Below are positions 52,793-64,000 of a stretch of 64,000 bases of DNA, one piece after another; positions within the stretch are counted from its first letter, which is position 1; the number at the start of each line of letters is the position of its first letter. Location of the stretch: positions 62,001 to 126,000 of the forward strand of contig OENT01000168.1 of the NCBI GenBank assembly GCA_900239685.1. The letters are read 5' to 3'. Made by a program: the position numbers and the translations under genes. This DNA is from Rotaria macrura. Its lineage: Eukaryota; Rotifera; Eurotatoria; Philodinida; Philodinidae. The notes beneath the pieces are model-generated. The model was not told where the DNA came from. It worked only from the letters and a program-made list of their open reading frames with translations, and ran no database searches.

Positions 52793-54423
52793 TCATTTCA
52801 ACAGAATAGATTTTCTTTTGCTGAACTTACCAAAATTTTTCTTTGATTGACTTGTGCTGAGAGGTCGAGTCGGTTGAATTTTGCTGGAAGACAGAGTTAG
52901 GTGAGTTTTGCTAGAAGATGAAGTTAGTTGGCTTTGTTGTTTTAGTTCAAGAGCTTTACGGTGCCATTCCATACTCTTGTCAAAGTGACCAGCATGTGAT
53001 GCGAGCGTACCAAGATCGTCATATAAATCCACACATAAAGGATCACTAGGTGTAAGTTCCTCCAACAAACGAATGAAGTATTGTTCAGCAAGATCAAATT
53101 TTCCCATTTTCCATAACAATTTTCCAAATGTTTGTAGATTAGTTTTTTCACTCACAAATTTCTCTTTCATATACACAAGAACTTGTTTTAAATCATATTC
53201 ATCATCATTGCATAATGTCATTTGAATAATCCATACTTCCCCATTCTTACTGCGATTTACGCAGTTCAATCGGAAAATAGAACCAAGCATAAATAGAACT
53301 TCAGCTTCATCTTTATATTCACTATATGCACTAACATCAGCAAATGGTTTCGTTATTGCCATTTTAGGATTGGCATCGATTTCAAATAATACAGCTGCTA
53401 GATTTTGGGAACTATCAGGAATCTCGAGAAATGAAAGAGCTTGTTTTTTATCAATGCTTGTGGAGAAAAACGAATTGACGGATATGAATTGACCAAGATT
53501 CTTTTTCAAAGTTTCTAATTCATCACTTGATATCATTTGACTTCGATAAACTTTAAGAGAAGTCTTAGATTGATATTTTTTCAATTGATTTTGAATGTCG
53601 AAGATATATCGACGAAACAAAAACATTGTATGAATATCTGCTGGAGTACGTAGAGCAGCATTAAGCGTCTTATAAAAGAATGATTCTTTTGTATACCACG
53701 ATAAAGCATTCTTAGACGAATAATCTTCTCGAAATTCTAGAATATTACTCAATTCAACACTATTACCTTGATACTGTTTTTTACAGTGATTCATAAGTTC
53801 TTTTCTATCTGCTTTAGTATATGGAATTCGAAGAAGACAATCAACCAAGACTTGTGAAAAAACAAATTCTCCATTTAAGCCTGTTGTTGAGTTACCTGCA
53901 CCACCACTTGTTGAAAAAATATTGATTGACAGTGGTTCTTCGACTATCTTTTGTATTCTGTGATCACCTTTAACTCTTAAAATGAGTTCATCAAGTTCAA
54001 CAACAACTGCTTTGATCTACGAACAAGTAAAAATTTATCAAATGAAATAGAAATTGAAAAATATATTATTACTTTTGAATATTTGCGAGCCCATTTCTCG
54101 TTAGCTTCTTTGTCCATGCAATATACATAAATAGATATAACTTGTCGTAAATGGTGAATCGAAGGAACTATTTCGCGTCCCAATCGACCACTAACAATCA
54201 TGACTATGCGTTCTTTTTGCGACCGTTCATGAACATAATCTTGGCATTGTGAGACATCTAGAAACTTCTTTAGACGATTGATGATCGAACGTAGCTTTTG
54301 CTCAGTATCACGACCATCTTTGCCACTTGAGTTGGCATCAAGCCAAACAAGGCAGAAAATTTCAAGAGCCATGTCGTCTGTATTTGTATGATACCCATCG
54401 GTGGATGTATGCGCAGTGGCCAT
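52793..54423 (-). CDS. ADP-ribosyltransferase (R-S-ExE type) with short TPR segment and Ser/Thr-rich tail
   Basis: Two exons (54423-54073 and 54016-52793) join in phase 0, about 524 aa. The N-terminal domain (about 20-118) shares its pattern with the plus-strand ART gene: CLVWLD, then MIVSGRLGREIVPSIHHL and SIYVYC. The ART domain spans about 180-390, with R in VYRSQ (about R275), STS in FFSTS (about 302-304) and ExE as EAE in DEAEVLF (about 354-356). Catalytic residues are intact, so NAD-dependent arginine mono-ADP-ribosylation is likely. Only one or two TPR units follow (GKLLWKMGKFDLAEQYF; LGTLASHAGHFDKSMEWHRK), then a repetitive Ser/Thr/Gln/Lys tail. A strong donor (G|GTAAGTTC at 52830) precedes the stop and matches in phase a weak acceptor at 52752, which would replace the last 12 residues by 15 others and end at 52708. 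The long TPR array of its relative is absent: truncation or family variant. Confidence 0.87.
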
Positions 54424-57400
54424 GATAATAAAGATAAAGAGTCGTATAATTCTTTTTCAGTCTCGTCTAATAGATTTATTTCTGCAATGAATTTTAGCCT
54501 TTCTGTCTAACATTTGTATTCAATATCGGCATGACAAAGCGTTATGGAATTTCAGTCTTTGAGATTGTAGTCTTTGTAACTGCTTTGCAATATAAGCAAA
54601 CTTTCGAAAATTTTTATCAGAAGTAGAGCTTGTTTAGATCTATCACCAGTAAAAATCTCATCTATTTCTCTTCAACTGCAGCAGAATTATCTCAAAAATA
54701 GTAACGGTTACGGAATTTAAAAAAACTGTTATCTGTTTTAGAGTAACCAAGAGTAAATCATTTTTATACGAAAGAGCGAAGAATTCAAATGAATGCTGCA
54801 TTCAAAAATTTTTCAGCTGCTAACAACCCATCAGAATATCAGGTCGCTTCTGGTCCACTTTTCCTTCATCAAATAAAAAAGCTTAAAATATCACTCGTTA
54901 CGGAATTTCATATCTTCTTTAATTTATGCAGAGGAAGGTTTCATAACTTACCATTTCAAACTATGAAGGTATAACTGGTCTTTTTTTCTTATACATGAGT
55001 ACCATAAAAACTGACTTATCTTTCCAGTATATTTGTTTTATTCTTACGATAAAATCTTATAAAAACCCTCCGACTATTTGTTAGACAAAAGTGAAATGTA
55101 AAAACGTAAAAGAACTATACGTTTTGGATAAAATTCGTCGTCAGAATTTTATTTTAGCACGTTTGGGAAGAAAAATCGGGGTTTATATCACTCCTCTCGT
55201 AGTTTACAACAAGTTTGATAATCTATTGATAGCACACTTCTGATTTTCGGAACGTTCTCTATCGCTTTCCAACTTTAAAGCTTCCCAGACGCGATCGCTG
55301 ATCCTTGACCGTGCCCATATCACTTTCGAGATAATGCATCCAATAATAAAAGAACATGATGTTCACATCTCTATCGAATAGTATAAGTCCTGTCTGACTC
55401 TCAGAGAGTGTTAACTTTGGATTCAAGTTATTTATTGTGCGCTTTTTTTCCTTTTCATCCTCGATTTTATTCAGTATGAAGCATTATCTAAGTATTTATA
55501 TTTGTCAACGTCTGATTGGCCACTTAACATCGGGTCAGAGTCCCGGATTCTTAAGAATTTCAGATGATATCTGATTGTTGGAACCAACAATCAGTTCGTA
55601 TTATCGGGTTCCGATCCTTTTTGAACGAAGAGACTTTACATGACTGAAATCGACGTATGTTATATGTCTTCATCTTCCTTACATCTGTAACTAAATCCTT
55701 GTGTGCGATACACACTAGTACGTATATTTCTCTATTCGGAAACAAAAGTATCAGAACTTTGAGTCTTACAGTGCGAAGTTACTGCTGCCTGTGGATTTTG
55801 TTTTGTTAATGATTTCATTGAATTCCCTCAACCTATGCTTTTGGAACCTGGCATTAGTAAAGAGTGCAGGAGAAAATAGAGAGATAGACCAATAATATTA
55901 ATTGTTAACAATATCTTAGAGTCGAAATCAATGAAGATAACAGAAATTATGTAAGATAATTGCGCAATACGAAATAGTGAAACACAATGGAGGGGCAGTC
56001 TACACTAATTAAAATCAGATTTCTTCAATATTCACAGCAGTCTAGCATTGAATATGGAGCATTCAAAGTTGTTTCTTTTTGCAATCTTCTTAGTCGTTTA
56101 CTTACCACAATAGAAAACTGTTTCAAGTTAAAACGATTGAAATATTACCGATTCTGTAGTTTTTGAAGGAATTTTTTCGCGATTTGCGCCTCTCGCATAA
56201 AAAATACGATTCCTTTTTGGTTTGCGTCCTGTTTTTCACTTTTTAAAATTCTTTTGGAATATTTATTCTATTCAGAATGACTTCTCATAGCAACAGTAAA
56301 CATTGGCCGACAGACTGGATGAAGATTGATCGTAGAAAAGAAAAATAAAGCATGCTTGATCGATGGCATTGATGCAAAATGCTTAGTAATGAAACACTTC
56401 AATCAATTTCTACCTAGTTCTCGGTAGTAAAAAGAACACTAACGTACTCGTGAACATGTTTGAATCTAATTTAATTTTTAGATTCATAGAACTTGTATTT
56501 AGGTAGCGAACTATCTGCTCATATAACACTAATAATCCATGGAAAATTCGAAACTCAAAATCAGTACCGTCGATGTTTTTGTGAAGTACGTGCAAAGTTC
56601 ACACCCATTCCTGATCATTGTCTTGAGATTATTTGGCGCATATTCATTGTTTCAAACGATATTTCATTGAATAGATGATAAAAGCATTATTGGTTTCATA
56701 TCAGTGTTCACATACTACGATCAATTAGATTTGATTATGATTAATCATCATATTGTTATCTATTTTCTCCAAATCCAATGCTTCGAAAAAAATAGAGAAC
56801 TTATGAGTGTTAGCATTCTCATAAAATAGCTTGAAAAACTATTTGATTGTTTTTCAAAATATCCTATAAATGAATATTGGTGAATATTGTTCCGATCGAT
56901 CAGATACCATCGAACTACATAGTTGAAATCTTTACGTACTTGATTAGCATTGAGAATTCATCTGATATTTCTGTACGCTTTTCATTCAATAAATATTCTT
57001 CTCCTTTCGATTTCATGTTAACATTTTTATCATCTATATTCATTGAAATCAGAGTTTATGATATCAGTTCTCTGTTTCACTGAACCGAAGCCTATTAAAT
57101 ATTTGTGTTCAATGTTTCCCGAAAATCGAACCGATGTAAAATTTCCGCATGGGGCGACTCTAACAAAATAGATAAATTATGTAAGTTGTAGACATTTATT
57201 CTGAATAAAATCTATCCAAATAAATTTTACGATAAAACAAGTAGAATATTAATTAAAAATTAACAAATACAGACTAAATTAAATAATATCGTATTTTTTG
57301 TCGCATAATGTCAAAATAGAATGAAAGTAATAGTAATCATAAATAATTTGTCTGAAGAGTCTCTCTTTAATGTTTGAATGTATGTAATTGCACCATCCCT

Positions 57401-59463
57401 ATACTCTTCTCAAGCGAAAAAATGATTCAAGAATTAGTTAAGTCCTTTCAGAATCAATTCCGTAACGGAACGATATAATACACATCGTAGAACAGTTATC
57501 AATTATTCTTCATTAATACCAGTTTAGATGAATTCTTTTAGATGCCATCTTTAATCATAATCGAACGAGTATGTAAAATTTCTCTGTTACTGATTTGAGT
57601 AGCTTTCATGGCAAACAAGATTTTTGCAACAATTTCATAATACTTGTGTGGTATCAATACAACGATGGAAAACTAAACAAAGTCAATGAGAAAACCAACA
57701 TGATATTTATTATTCAGAAATAAATAAATCAACTCCTTAAATAGTTATTCCATATCTTGCATTCTTTTTGTACATATTGGTTGGGGATGCATAGAACATT
57801 ATATTCACACCCACGCCCTCATCATTCTTGTTTAGCTCGATAATTTCAAAAGGTTCTTTCACGATTTCATTCAACAACATAAAATAATGTGAGTGATGAA
57901 TTGGCTCAACAAATGATTCAATGAAATATGCTCTTGGCAGCTATTCCGTCTAAACCTGAAGTTGACTCTTCATGTTCTGTTCGACGAATTCTCAAAATCC
58001 ATGTAACGCTGAGCTGAGCTAACACGACCACCTTTACCATACTAGCAAAAAAATTGCCAAGAAGACGATGGATTTTTTTTGACTCATGTCATTTTCATAA
58101 CTTATTATTAAGAGTGGAACTACTATTAATAACGTATAAAAGAGTTCATTGTTATGAGAGATCAAAACAATAGTTTAAAAAGCGATTACACAATCGTTCA
58201 TATAAACAAAAAATTGAAATGTAAAAAAGAGGCAGTATCTTTTAAGAGATAGTTTATCTTTGATAGTTGTTGAGTTAGATGGAAAAAAAGAATGTTCATA
58301 GTTAGCGGAATATATAATAAAGCGAATCACTTCTCCGATCTATGTGTCAACACCTACTAGATGCGAACGACAAGAATTCATACTTTTGTATCCGTAGTCG
58401 TTGTAGTGTCTAACTTAATTAAATATGGACTTCTTGAAATCTACTAGGATTCGTCAAGTTGTGGTTAGTGATGGACTAAGTGTACATCGTCATCGTTGTT
58501 CATTGTGATCCGGACTACTCGATTCTTGCATTTCCTTTATCTCTTATGAACTGTAAAAATTTTCAATTTTCTTGTAATTCCTGTGTCATGAATGAATTCT
58601 TTTCATCACGTACGGCAATGAATGTTTTAAGCTCGAACCAAGGCTTCCCTTCGGTTCACTCAGTCCTTGTTAACAAGTGATTCTATGTTACTAATCAATC
58701 ATATTAGCGTGGCTTATTTCGAACATGTATCCTTCCTTACGGAATTGAAAAAATTTCGCTCTGGTGGTTTTTGGCCAACTGCCATACGGGTGTTCCTCGT
58801 AAAAATAATCTAAACTTTTCAAGAGTATATTGGATATTTTGTTTTATTGAATCAACAAAACGTATACGGAAAGTTAAAAAAGGTTCCCAGTCGCCAATAG
58901 TAGCTAGCATCTATGAAAACAATGTCCACTTAATAATCCTCATGGTGTCGAAGAACCGGGTGCCAGCAGCAGCTTCGTTATTTGTTATGCAATCCTAATA
59001 TTTCACAGAAGACAGTATTAGGACACTTAGAGTTTATCACGAATTCTACTCTACTTTTCAACTTCTATCAACTTTGAGTTTCAAAATTTTCTGATCAGTT
59101 TTCAAATACACATGTTGCAAAGTATATGCAGAAATTTTTCATTTTTGAACAATAAAAAAGTTGAGTTTTCTCAAAATAAACGAATGAACCGTAGTTCTAT
59201 CTACTTCCATGAGATTCAGAAGATGATGATCATGGTCTCAATCAATATCATCACTTTAACATTCGACAAAGATTGGAATATATGTGTCACTCTAATCTGA
59301 GATAATACTTGATAGAATGAACATAATGAAATAAGCATAACTTCAATATATTTATATATGTAGAATGATTATAATAATCGTTTTCTTTTATTTATCATTC
59401 AAAGAAAAACAAAAACAAACGCTAATTCATGTTAGTTCCATAGAATATCATACGTTCTTTTTC
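54424..59463. other. Gene-poor interval of about 5 kb
   Basis: AT-rich, with no frame above about 75 codons. No exon, RNA gene or transposon end that I can defend. A perfect hairpin lies at 55571-55594. It contains the upstream region of the second ART gene and the 3' flank of DAD1. Confidence 0.45.
55571..55594. repeat. 11-bp near-loopless palindrome
   Basis: CTGATTGTTGG, AA, CCAACAATCAG: perfect arms with only two central bases. A short TTCTTAAGAA palindrome lies about 20 bp to the left. Intergenic. Confidence 0.65.
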
Positions 59464-59876
59464 TTAACCGATGAAATTCATAACGACTAAATGTAAAATA
59501 ATATGCGCAAAAACGAAATCAGCAAAAGCACGTTCAGGTGTAACATTAAATGTTGATTGATTTGCCTTATTTAATTGAATGCGTAAACTTGCTAGAAACG
59601 ATAAATGGATACAAATAAAAAATTGTCATGTTCAACAAGACAGAAAAATAACGTCTTACCAGCTAAAATAAAACTGCCAACTGTTGAAATGAAACCCGAA
59701 AGAAATGAATTGAATGGAAATGTTCCAACAAGAAGACAATATATGAATTGTATAATACCCGTTAATAAAACATAGATTAAATATGCATCAATTAATTTTA
59801 ATTTTTTCGGCGTACTTATTTGATATTCATCATTAAGTTTACGTAATATTCCAACGACTTGTCCTAATTGACTCAT
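59464..59876 (-). CDS. DAD1: DAD1, oligosaccharyltransferase subunit
   Basis: Two exons (59876-59660 and 59591-59464) give 114 aa, the usual DAD1 length. This is a small integral subunit of the endoplasmic reticulum oligosaccharyltransferase, needed for N-glycosylation and named for the cell death caused by its loss. The N-terminal part is cytosolic (ends near [13 protein letters not shown]), followed by three hydrophobic segments ([50 protein letters not shown]). The family's conserved TPERAFADF and [11 protein letters not shown]-terminus is present. The ATG is 171 bp downstream of the SEC13 stop on the same strand. Identification is firm. Confidence 0.96.
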
Positions 59877-60047
59877 TTATTTTTCTTAACTAGCTAGCTA
59901 GATACAAATCTAAAAACTAAACAAACCAAAGAAACATGAAATTTAATTTTCCGTAAGTCTTGTTTTTTTTTATCTCTGCACATAAATTTTAGCTAAAAGA
60001 ACAAAATAACAATTGGAGATTAAACATATAGATATGTTGTCTTTTAT

Positions 60048-61819
60048 TTAAGAAGCCATTAATGGTATATTTCCTGTTTCGCCAGCTGCACTTTCCATAG
60101 TAGTATTAATCGATGGTGATTCTGCATTTGTTGTTGATGTATGTGGTGTTGTTAAACATTGATATTTACCATCAAGACCAAGTTTCCACAAACTAACTTT
60201 GTCGGCTGCAGCAACGGCAAGTATGTCACCTGTTAATGACCAACTAACACTCCATACATCATTCAATTGTGAATCAATTGGTGTACATTCCCAATTTGTC
60301 GATGAGCGCGTATCACGTGTAAAAACATACACATGACCATCCTTCATAAAATTTAACAAAAGAAACTCATTTAAAAACTTTTTTTTCAAATGCAATTATT
60401 ACTTGTGAACAACTGGCAATTTTATCTTTATGAAAATTAAATGTTGGTGCCCATGCAACATCTCGTACCCAATCATTATGTTGTTCAAGATGAGTTTCTT
60501 CTACCCAGCCATCATCTTGTTCTCTAGATCAAATTTTTGAAAAAAAGCAATATATATGCATACTTTCGGTTTACTGTTGTTTTAAATAAATATTTTTTTA
60601 CTTCCATATACGAATGAAATAATCACATCCACCTGAAACAAAACGTTTGACAGGTTCACCTGTTGTTCCTTGTGCACCTGTATCGTCACTTGTCTGTGGT
60701 AATACAGCTGGTGCCCAACTAAGTGCATTCACACCAGGCTAAAATGTAAATTTTAGGATAGACGATATATGATTTCGAAAGAATGATTTCCTACAGGATG
60801 ACAATCAGGAATTTTCTTAGTAGTCCATCGACCGTCACCTACATAGAGGATTGAATTTTAAAAATTGATAAAAAGAATTTTAATTTATACCAGTAGAACT
60901 TATAATTGAAATCGAACCATCTGAACTTCCACATGCCAGCATAAGACCATATTCATATGGAGCCCAAGAAACCGTATTAACTAAACATATCGTTAAGATA
61001 ACAAATAAATATAGTTACTTTCTCATTGTTACGCCTAGCTCAGTCTTTAAAAGATAGAATTCAACAAATCGTTTGCTCAGAGTATCAACTCTCGGCTGGA
61101 ATGTCCTACAGAAAGTTTTGGTCTTTTCAACTACAAAAACTATTTGACACGATACACTAAACGAATGCGTCTATTGATGAAGTTACTATATCTATGTTCG
61201 ATTACTGTACAATAGTTTTAAAAATGAATCATTCTCAAGCTAATACGACAGAAGCAAACACCTCCGATTTCAAAAGATGAATATATTTACCAGACGAAGT
61301 ATGTCGATCATATTCATATATAGATGTATATTGTGTACCACCAGTCGTACCCGTTGGAGATGGTAGTCCAGTTGATGGTGTCTCTTTCCATATTAATACT
61401 TTCCTATCGTATGAACAAGATGCAAGTAAACTTCCGAATGTTGGATGTGACCAGGATAGTTGCCAAACAGGACCATCATGTCTATGATTCATAATCTATT
61501 TATTATTGCTACGATTATTTTTCATAGATTACCCTTTTAATTCAGCTATAAGACGTTGTTGATTGTTAGATACATCGAATATTTTTATACTCTTATCCGA
61601 TGAACATGTTGCTAAACGAATGCCATAATAATCTAATTGAGCATCGTGCTAAAGTAGTCAAATAAATACTAAATGTTTGTTTTAAATAGTACAGAAAACA
61701 TAACATACAATCAATTCTTCATGACCAGTATCTATTGCATTGATTTGAGTCTATAATTAAAAAAGAAGCTGTTCCTTGATTAATAAATGTAGTTCATGGA
61801 ATTCTTTTTGCTTTACCAT
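60048..61819 (-). CDS. SEC13: SEC13, COPII coat and nuclear pore WD40 protein
   Basis: Nine coding exons: 61819-61817, 61750-61709, 61648-61533, 61481-61291, 60980-60891, 60838-60795, 60738-60602, 60523-60403, 60341-60048. Sum 1038 nt, 345 aa, slightly longer than the roughly 320 aa of most relatives because of inserts and a Ser/Thr-rich tail. SEC13 is a six-bladed WD40 protein that pairs with SEC31 in the COPII cage and with NUP145/96 in the nuclear pore. Diagnostic segments: [115 protein letters not shown]. The first coding exon holds only the ATG, directly followed by GTAAAG; the second continues TQINAIDTG, matching the family N-terminus. It starts 84 bp after the SLC35B4 stop. Identification is firm. 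Confidence 0.95.
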
Positions 61820-61903
61820 ATCGTTTGATTTAAATTATAATATCAAATCTAGAATGAACAAAAAGATGTCGTAATTATCTTTTTTTTCCTTCATTGTATT
61901 TCT

Positions 61904-63429
61904 TCAATCGACATGATCGATTCTAGGTCTCATAAAATAGCGATATACTTCATAATGTACATTACTAAAAAGAAATGTTCCTAAAAAGACAGCCGCAGTT
62001 CCAATACAATGATACAATGTAAAATCATTTTGAAAATACACTATTGAAAACAGCAAACTAACGAATTTTCTCAAAGTTATAACTAATGTTACAACCAACG
62101 ATGAACATTCTGTTGTTAATATAAAAACAGACCGTATACAAAAATATTGTGTTAAAACATTACAAATTAAATATGCCCACATAACTGGTATGCCAACATT
62201 CGAAAAAAGCGGTAGCCAAGCTAAATATTCAAAAGATAAAAACAGAAATCAAAATAAAAACACAAGAAAAAAAGAATAAAAAATTACTCGATTGATTGAA
62301 TAGTTGTGCATGCTGATAGATGTCTTTGCCAGCCAAAGCAAATAATGGTAAAGGTAGAAAATGCTTGAATAAAATAAAATATGTTACATTGGAAATTTCA
62401 TTTGAACTTTTTTTACCGAATAAAACAGTGCCTCCTCAGGATATTTGCCATATTTCGCATAGATCTTTTCCTGTTTGATGCCCATCAATGCCGAAACAAG
62501 TAAAGCAAAAATTAACATTCCAATACCTACACGAAAAGCAAAACAATCTGAACTTTGTTTTCTGTTGAAGAACACTCGATGTATAACAGTTCATTTCTCA
62601 TCTATTTTTCTGACTTTTCATTGAGAACTAAATACAAAGCTGTCTGCTTTTAGCATTGTGAATTGCTTTTCTACAATGATGTATTCGGTTTCACAAGATA
62701 AACAGAAATGTATTATTGGCTTGGCATATCAAGTTCTAGCTAACCGGCAAATTAGCTATGGACAAAATGTACTACGAATTAGACGATTGTGTATAATTAG
62801 AACACTTGGTGGAATGAAATCTTTGAGACAATTCGTAAGTAATTAGTATAAAATTTTCATCTAATGTTTAGAATTGAAGGATCAGTCGCTTGTCATAATG
62901 TAAATCAAAGAGGAACTACATACCGTTGATCTTAATTTAAAGGCTTTTAAAATTTTATGAGGCAAAAGCCGTAGACAATACTAAGGCAAATAGCGATATT
63001 CCTTTTCTAGATTATGAATCGTGCCATACATTTACTACAATCAATAGTAAAATTATCTTTTAAAATTTCTCGGTTTACGTAGAAATAAAAGAATATTTTG
63101 TCGTACGTTCAAAACGTACATTATTCGTTAATCATGTATGAAATTTACTCAAGAAATTGTCATACCAATAAGCCATTTAAAAAGATCAGGTTTTGTCGCG
63201 TCTGCTTCCATATTATGTGCTTCTTTCTGTTTGTTTAGTGATTGACTAGATGCGTAAGTTGCCAAAAAAATGCCAAAAGTAATCAAAATAACAGCAAATA
63301 TTTGACGAAAGGGATATCTGAAAATTCCCCCCAAAAAGAAAAATTTTATACATAGTTATCACCATTTTCTTTCTTTTACCTTTTTTTCAATAAAATCATT
63401 CCCAAGATAAGATTCGCAATCAATGAACC
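61904..63429 (-). CDS. SLC35B4: SLC35B4-like nucleotide-sugar transporter, 5' end outside the window
   Basis: Five 3' exons: 63429-63380, 63317-63166, 62526-62417, 62363-62288, 62220-61904. They encode the C-terminal two thirds of a drug/metabolite-transporter-fold carrier for UDP-xylose or UDP-GlcNAc into the Golgi or ER lumen. Diagnostic segments: GSLIANLILGMILLKKRYPF, ALLVSALMGIKQEKIYAKYG, YPEEALFYSHFLPLPLF, DIYQHAQLFNQS, and CIRSVFILTTECSSLVVTLV followed by TLRKFVSLLFSI and VYFQN. Several membrane helices are visible. The C-terminus ends in a short polar tail without a dilysine motif. The first recognised exon starts in phase 0 after an acceptor; the N-terminal helices must lie beyond 64000 or in unseen exons. 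SLC35B4 is a far better fit than other SLC35 members. Confidence 0.93.
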
Positions 63430-64000
63430 CTAAAAGAATTACAATCCATGATGAACTTGGCAAGATGAAATTCGATTTAGAAGAACAGGAAAGAGTCGTC
63501 TGCTGTCAACACTTCGGATGGAATTCTTCATTATGATTTTATCGAATCATACGGAGATACAATAAGAAGAATTCAGAGTTTTTATTTTTTTTCTATTGTG
63601 TAAATGATTTGCCATCGCAAATAGATCTCTACGAGATATAGTGTTCTATGTGTTGATAAGTGCAAGATAGACTGTGGATATAAAGAAAAACAATAAAATA
63701 TTATGTTACTTTAACATCATTCTTAATCTTTCTCTTACTGTCGTTCTGCGTATGGAAAACAAGTCTTTTTAATGCTTTGCATCCAATAGTATAGCTGCAT
63801 GAAATATAATTACATACATACTGTTGTTCACTCTGACATCTTAAAATAAATTCTTTTGATTTTATGAAAATTTTCATCTATAAGATATGAATAAATAGTT
63901 CGATAATCGAATAATTTCAAGCACTAATACAAATATTCATCACGTATTATTTGACGCGAGAAACTCTGCAAGACTTCATTCACTATGTATGATATCAATA
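63430..64000. other. Intron or upstream part of the SLC35B4-like gene
   Basis: Sequence upstream of the first recognised exon. I found no exon matching the N-terminal helices of this transporter, so the interval is most likely intronic and the gene runs off the window edge. Confidence 0.5.

Noticed and set aside
1-64000. tRNA, rRNA, CRISPR and bacterial operon signals
   Set aside because: Looked for B-box-like GGTTCGA words with cloverleaf context, rRNA-like conserved blocks and regularly spaced repeats; none was convincing, and the window is clearly eukaryotic.

Overview
The window is an AT-rich animal nuclear contig. The genes are split by short GT-AG introns (many of about 50-70 bp) plus a few longer ones. 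The gene content fits a bdelloid rotifer of the Adineta/Rotaria type: ADP-ribosyltransferase proteins with TPR repeats, a stand-alone NHL propeller, a non-chordate classical cadherin with a laminin G domain, and a metazoan ADAMTS protease. The taxon is inferred from these families; no database search was possible. One 43-base run of N marks an assembly gap.

Left part (about 2.4-24.7 kb): three minus-strand genes in tandem. They are a 22-exon ADAMTS-type secreted metalloprotease, a 5-exon EF-hand protein resembling axonemal DRC8/EFCAB2, and a 15-exon classical cadherin. I rebuilt all three exon by exon; every junction keeps phase and each coding sum is a multiple of three.

Middle (24.7-59.4 kb): gene-poor. 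It holds a cadherin upstream region with microsatellites, two exons of an unidentified small minus-strand gene, an intronless low-complexity Q/P/M-rich plus-strand gene, a TTAA-flanked foldback element, a plus-strand ART-TPR gene, a hAT-like element with a perfect 8-bp target duplication and a nested TA-flanked foldback, an NHL protein gene, a second hAT-like element with subterminal CTCGC arrays that contains the gap, and a second, minus-strand ART gene. The two ART proteins share an N-terminal domain that I cannot name.

Right part (59.4-64 kb): a compact minus-strand run of secretory-pathway genes. DAD1 (oligosaccharyltransferase subunit), SEC13 (COPII and nuclear pore) and SLC35B4 (nucleotide-sugar transporter, 5' end beyond the window) are separated by only 171 and 84 bp. 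This may be a polycistronic unit.

The strongest leads for new biology are the shared N-terminal domain fused to intact ART domains, the secretory gene run, and the three undescribed non-autonomous DNA transposon families.
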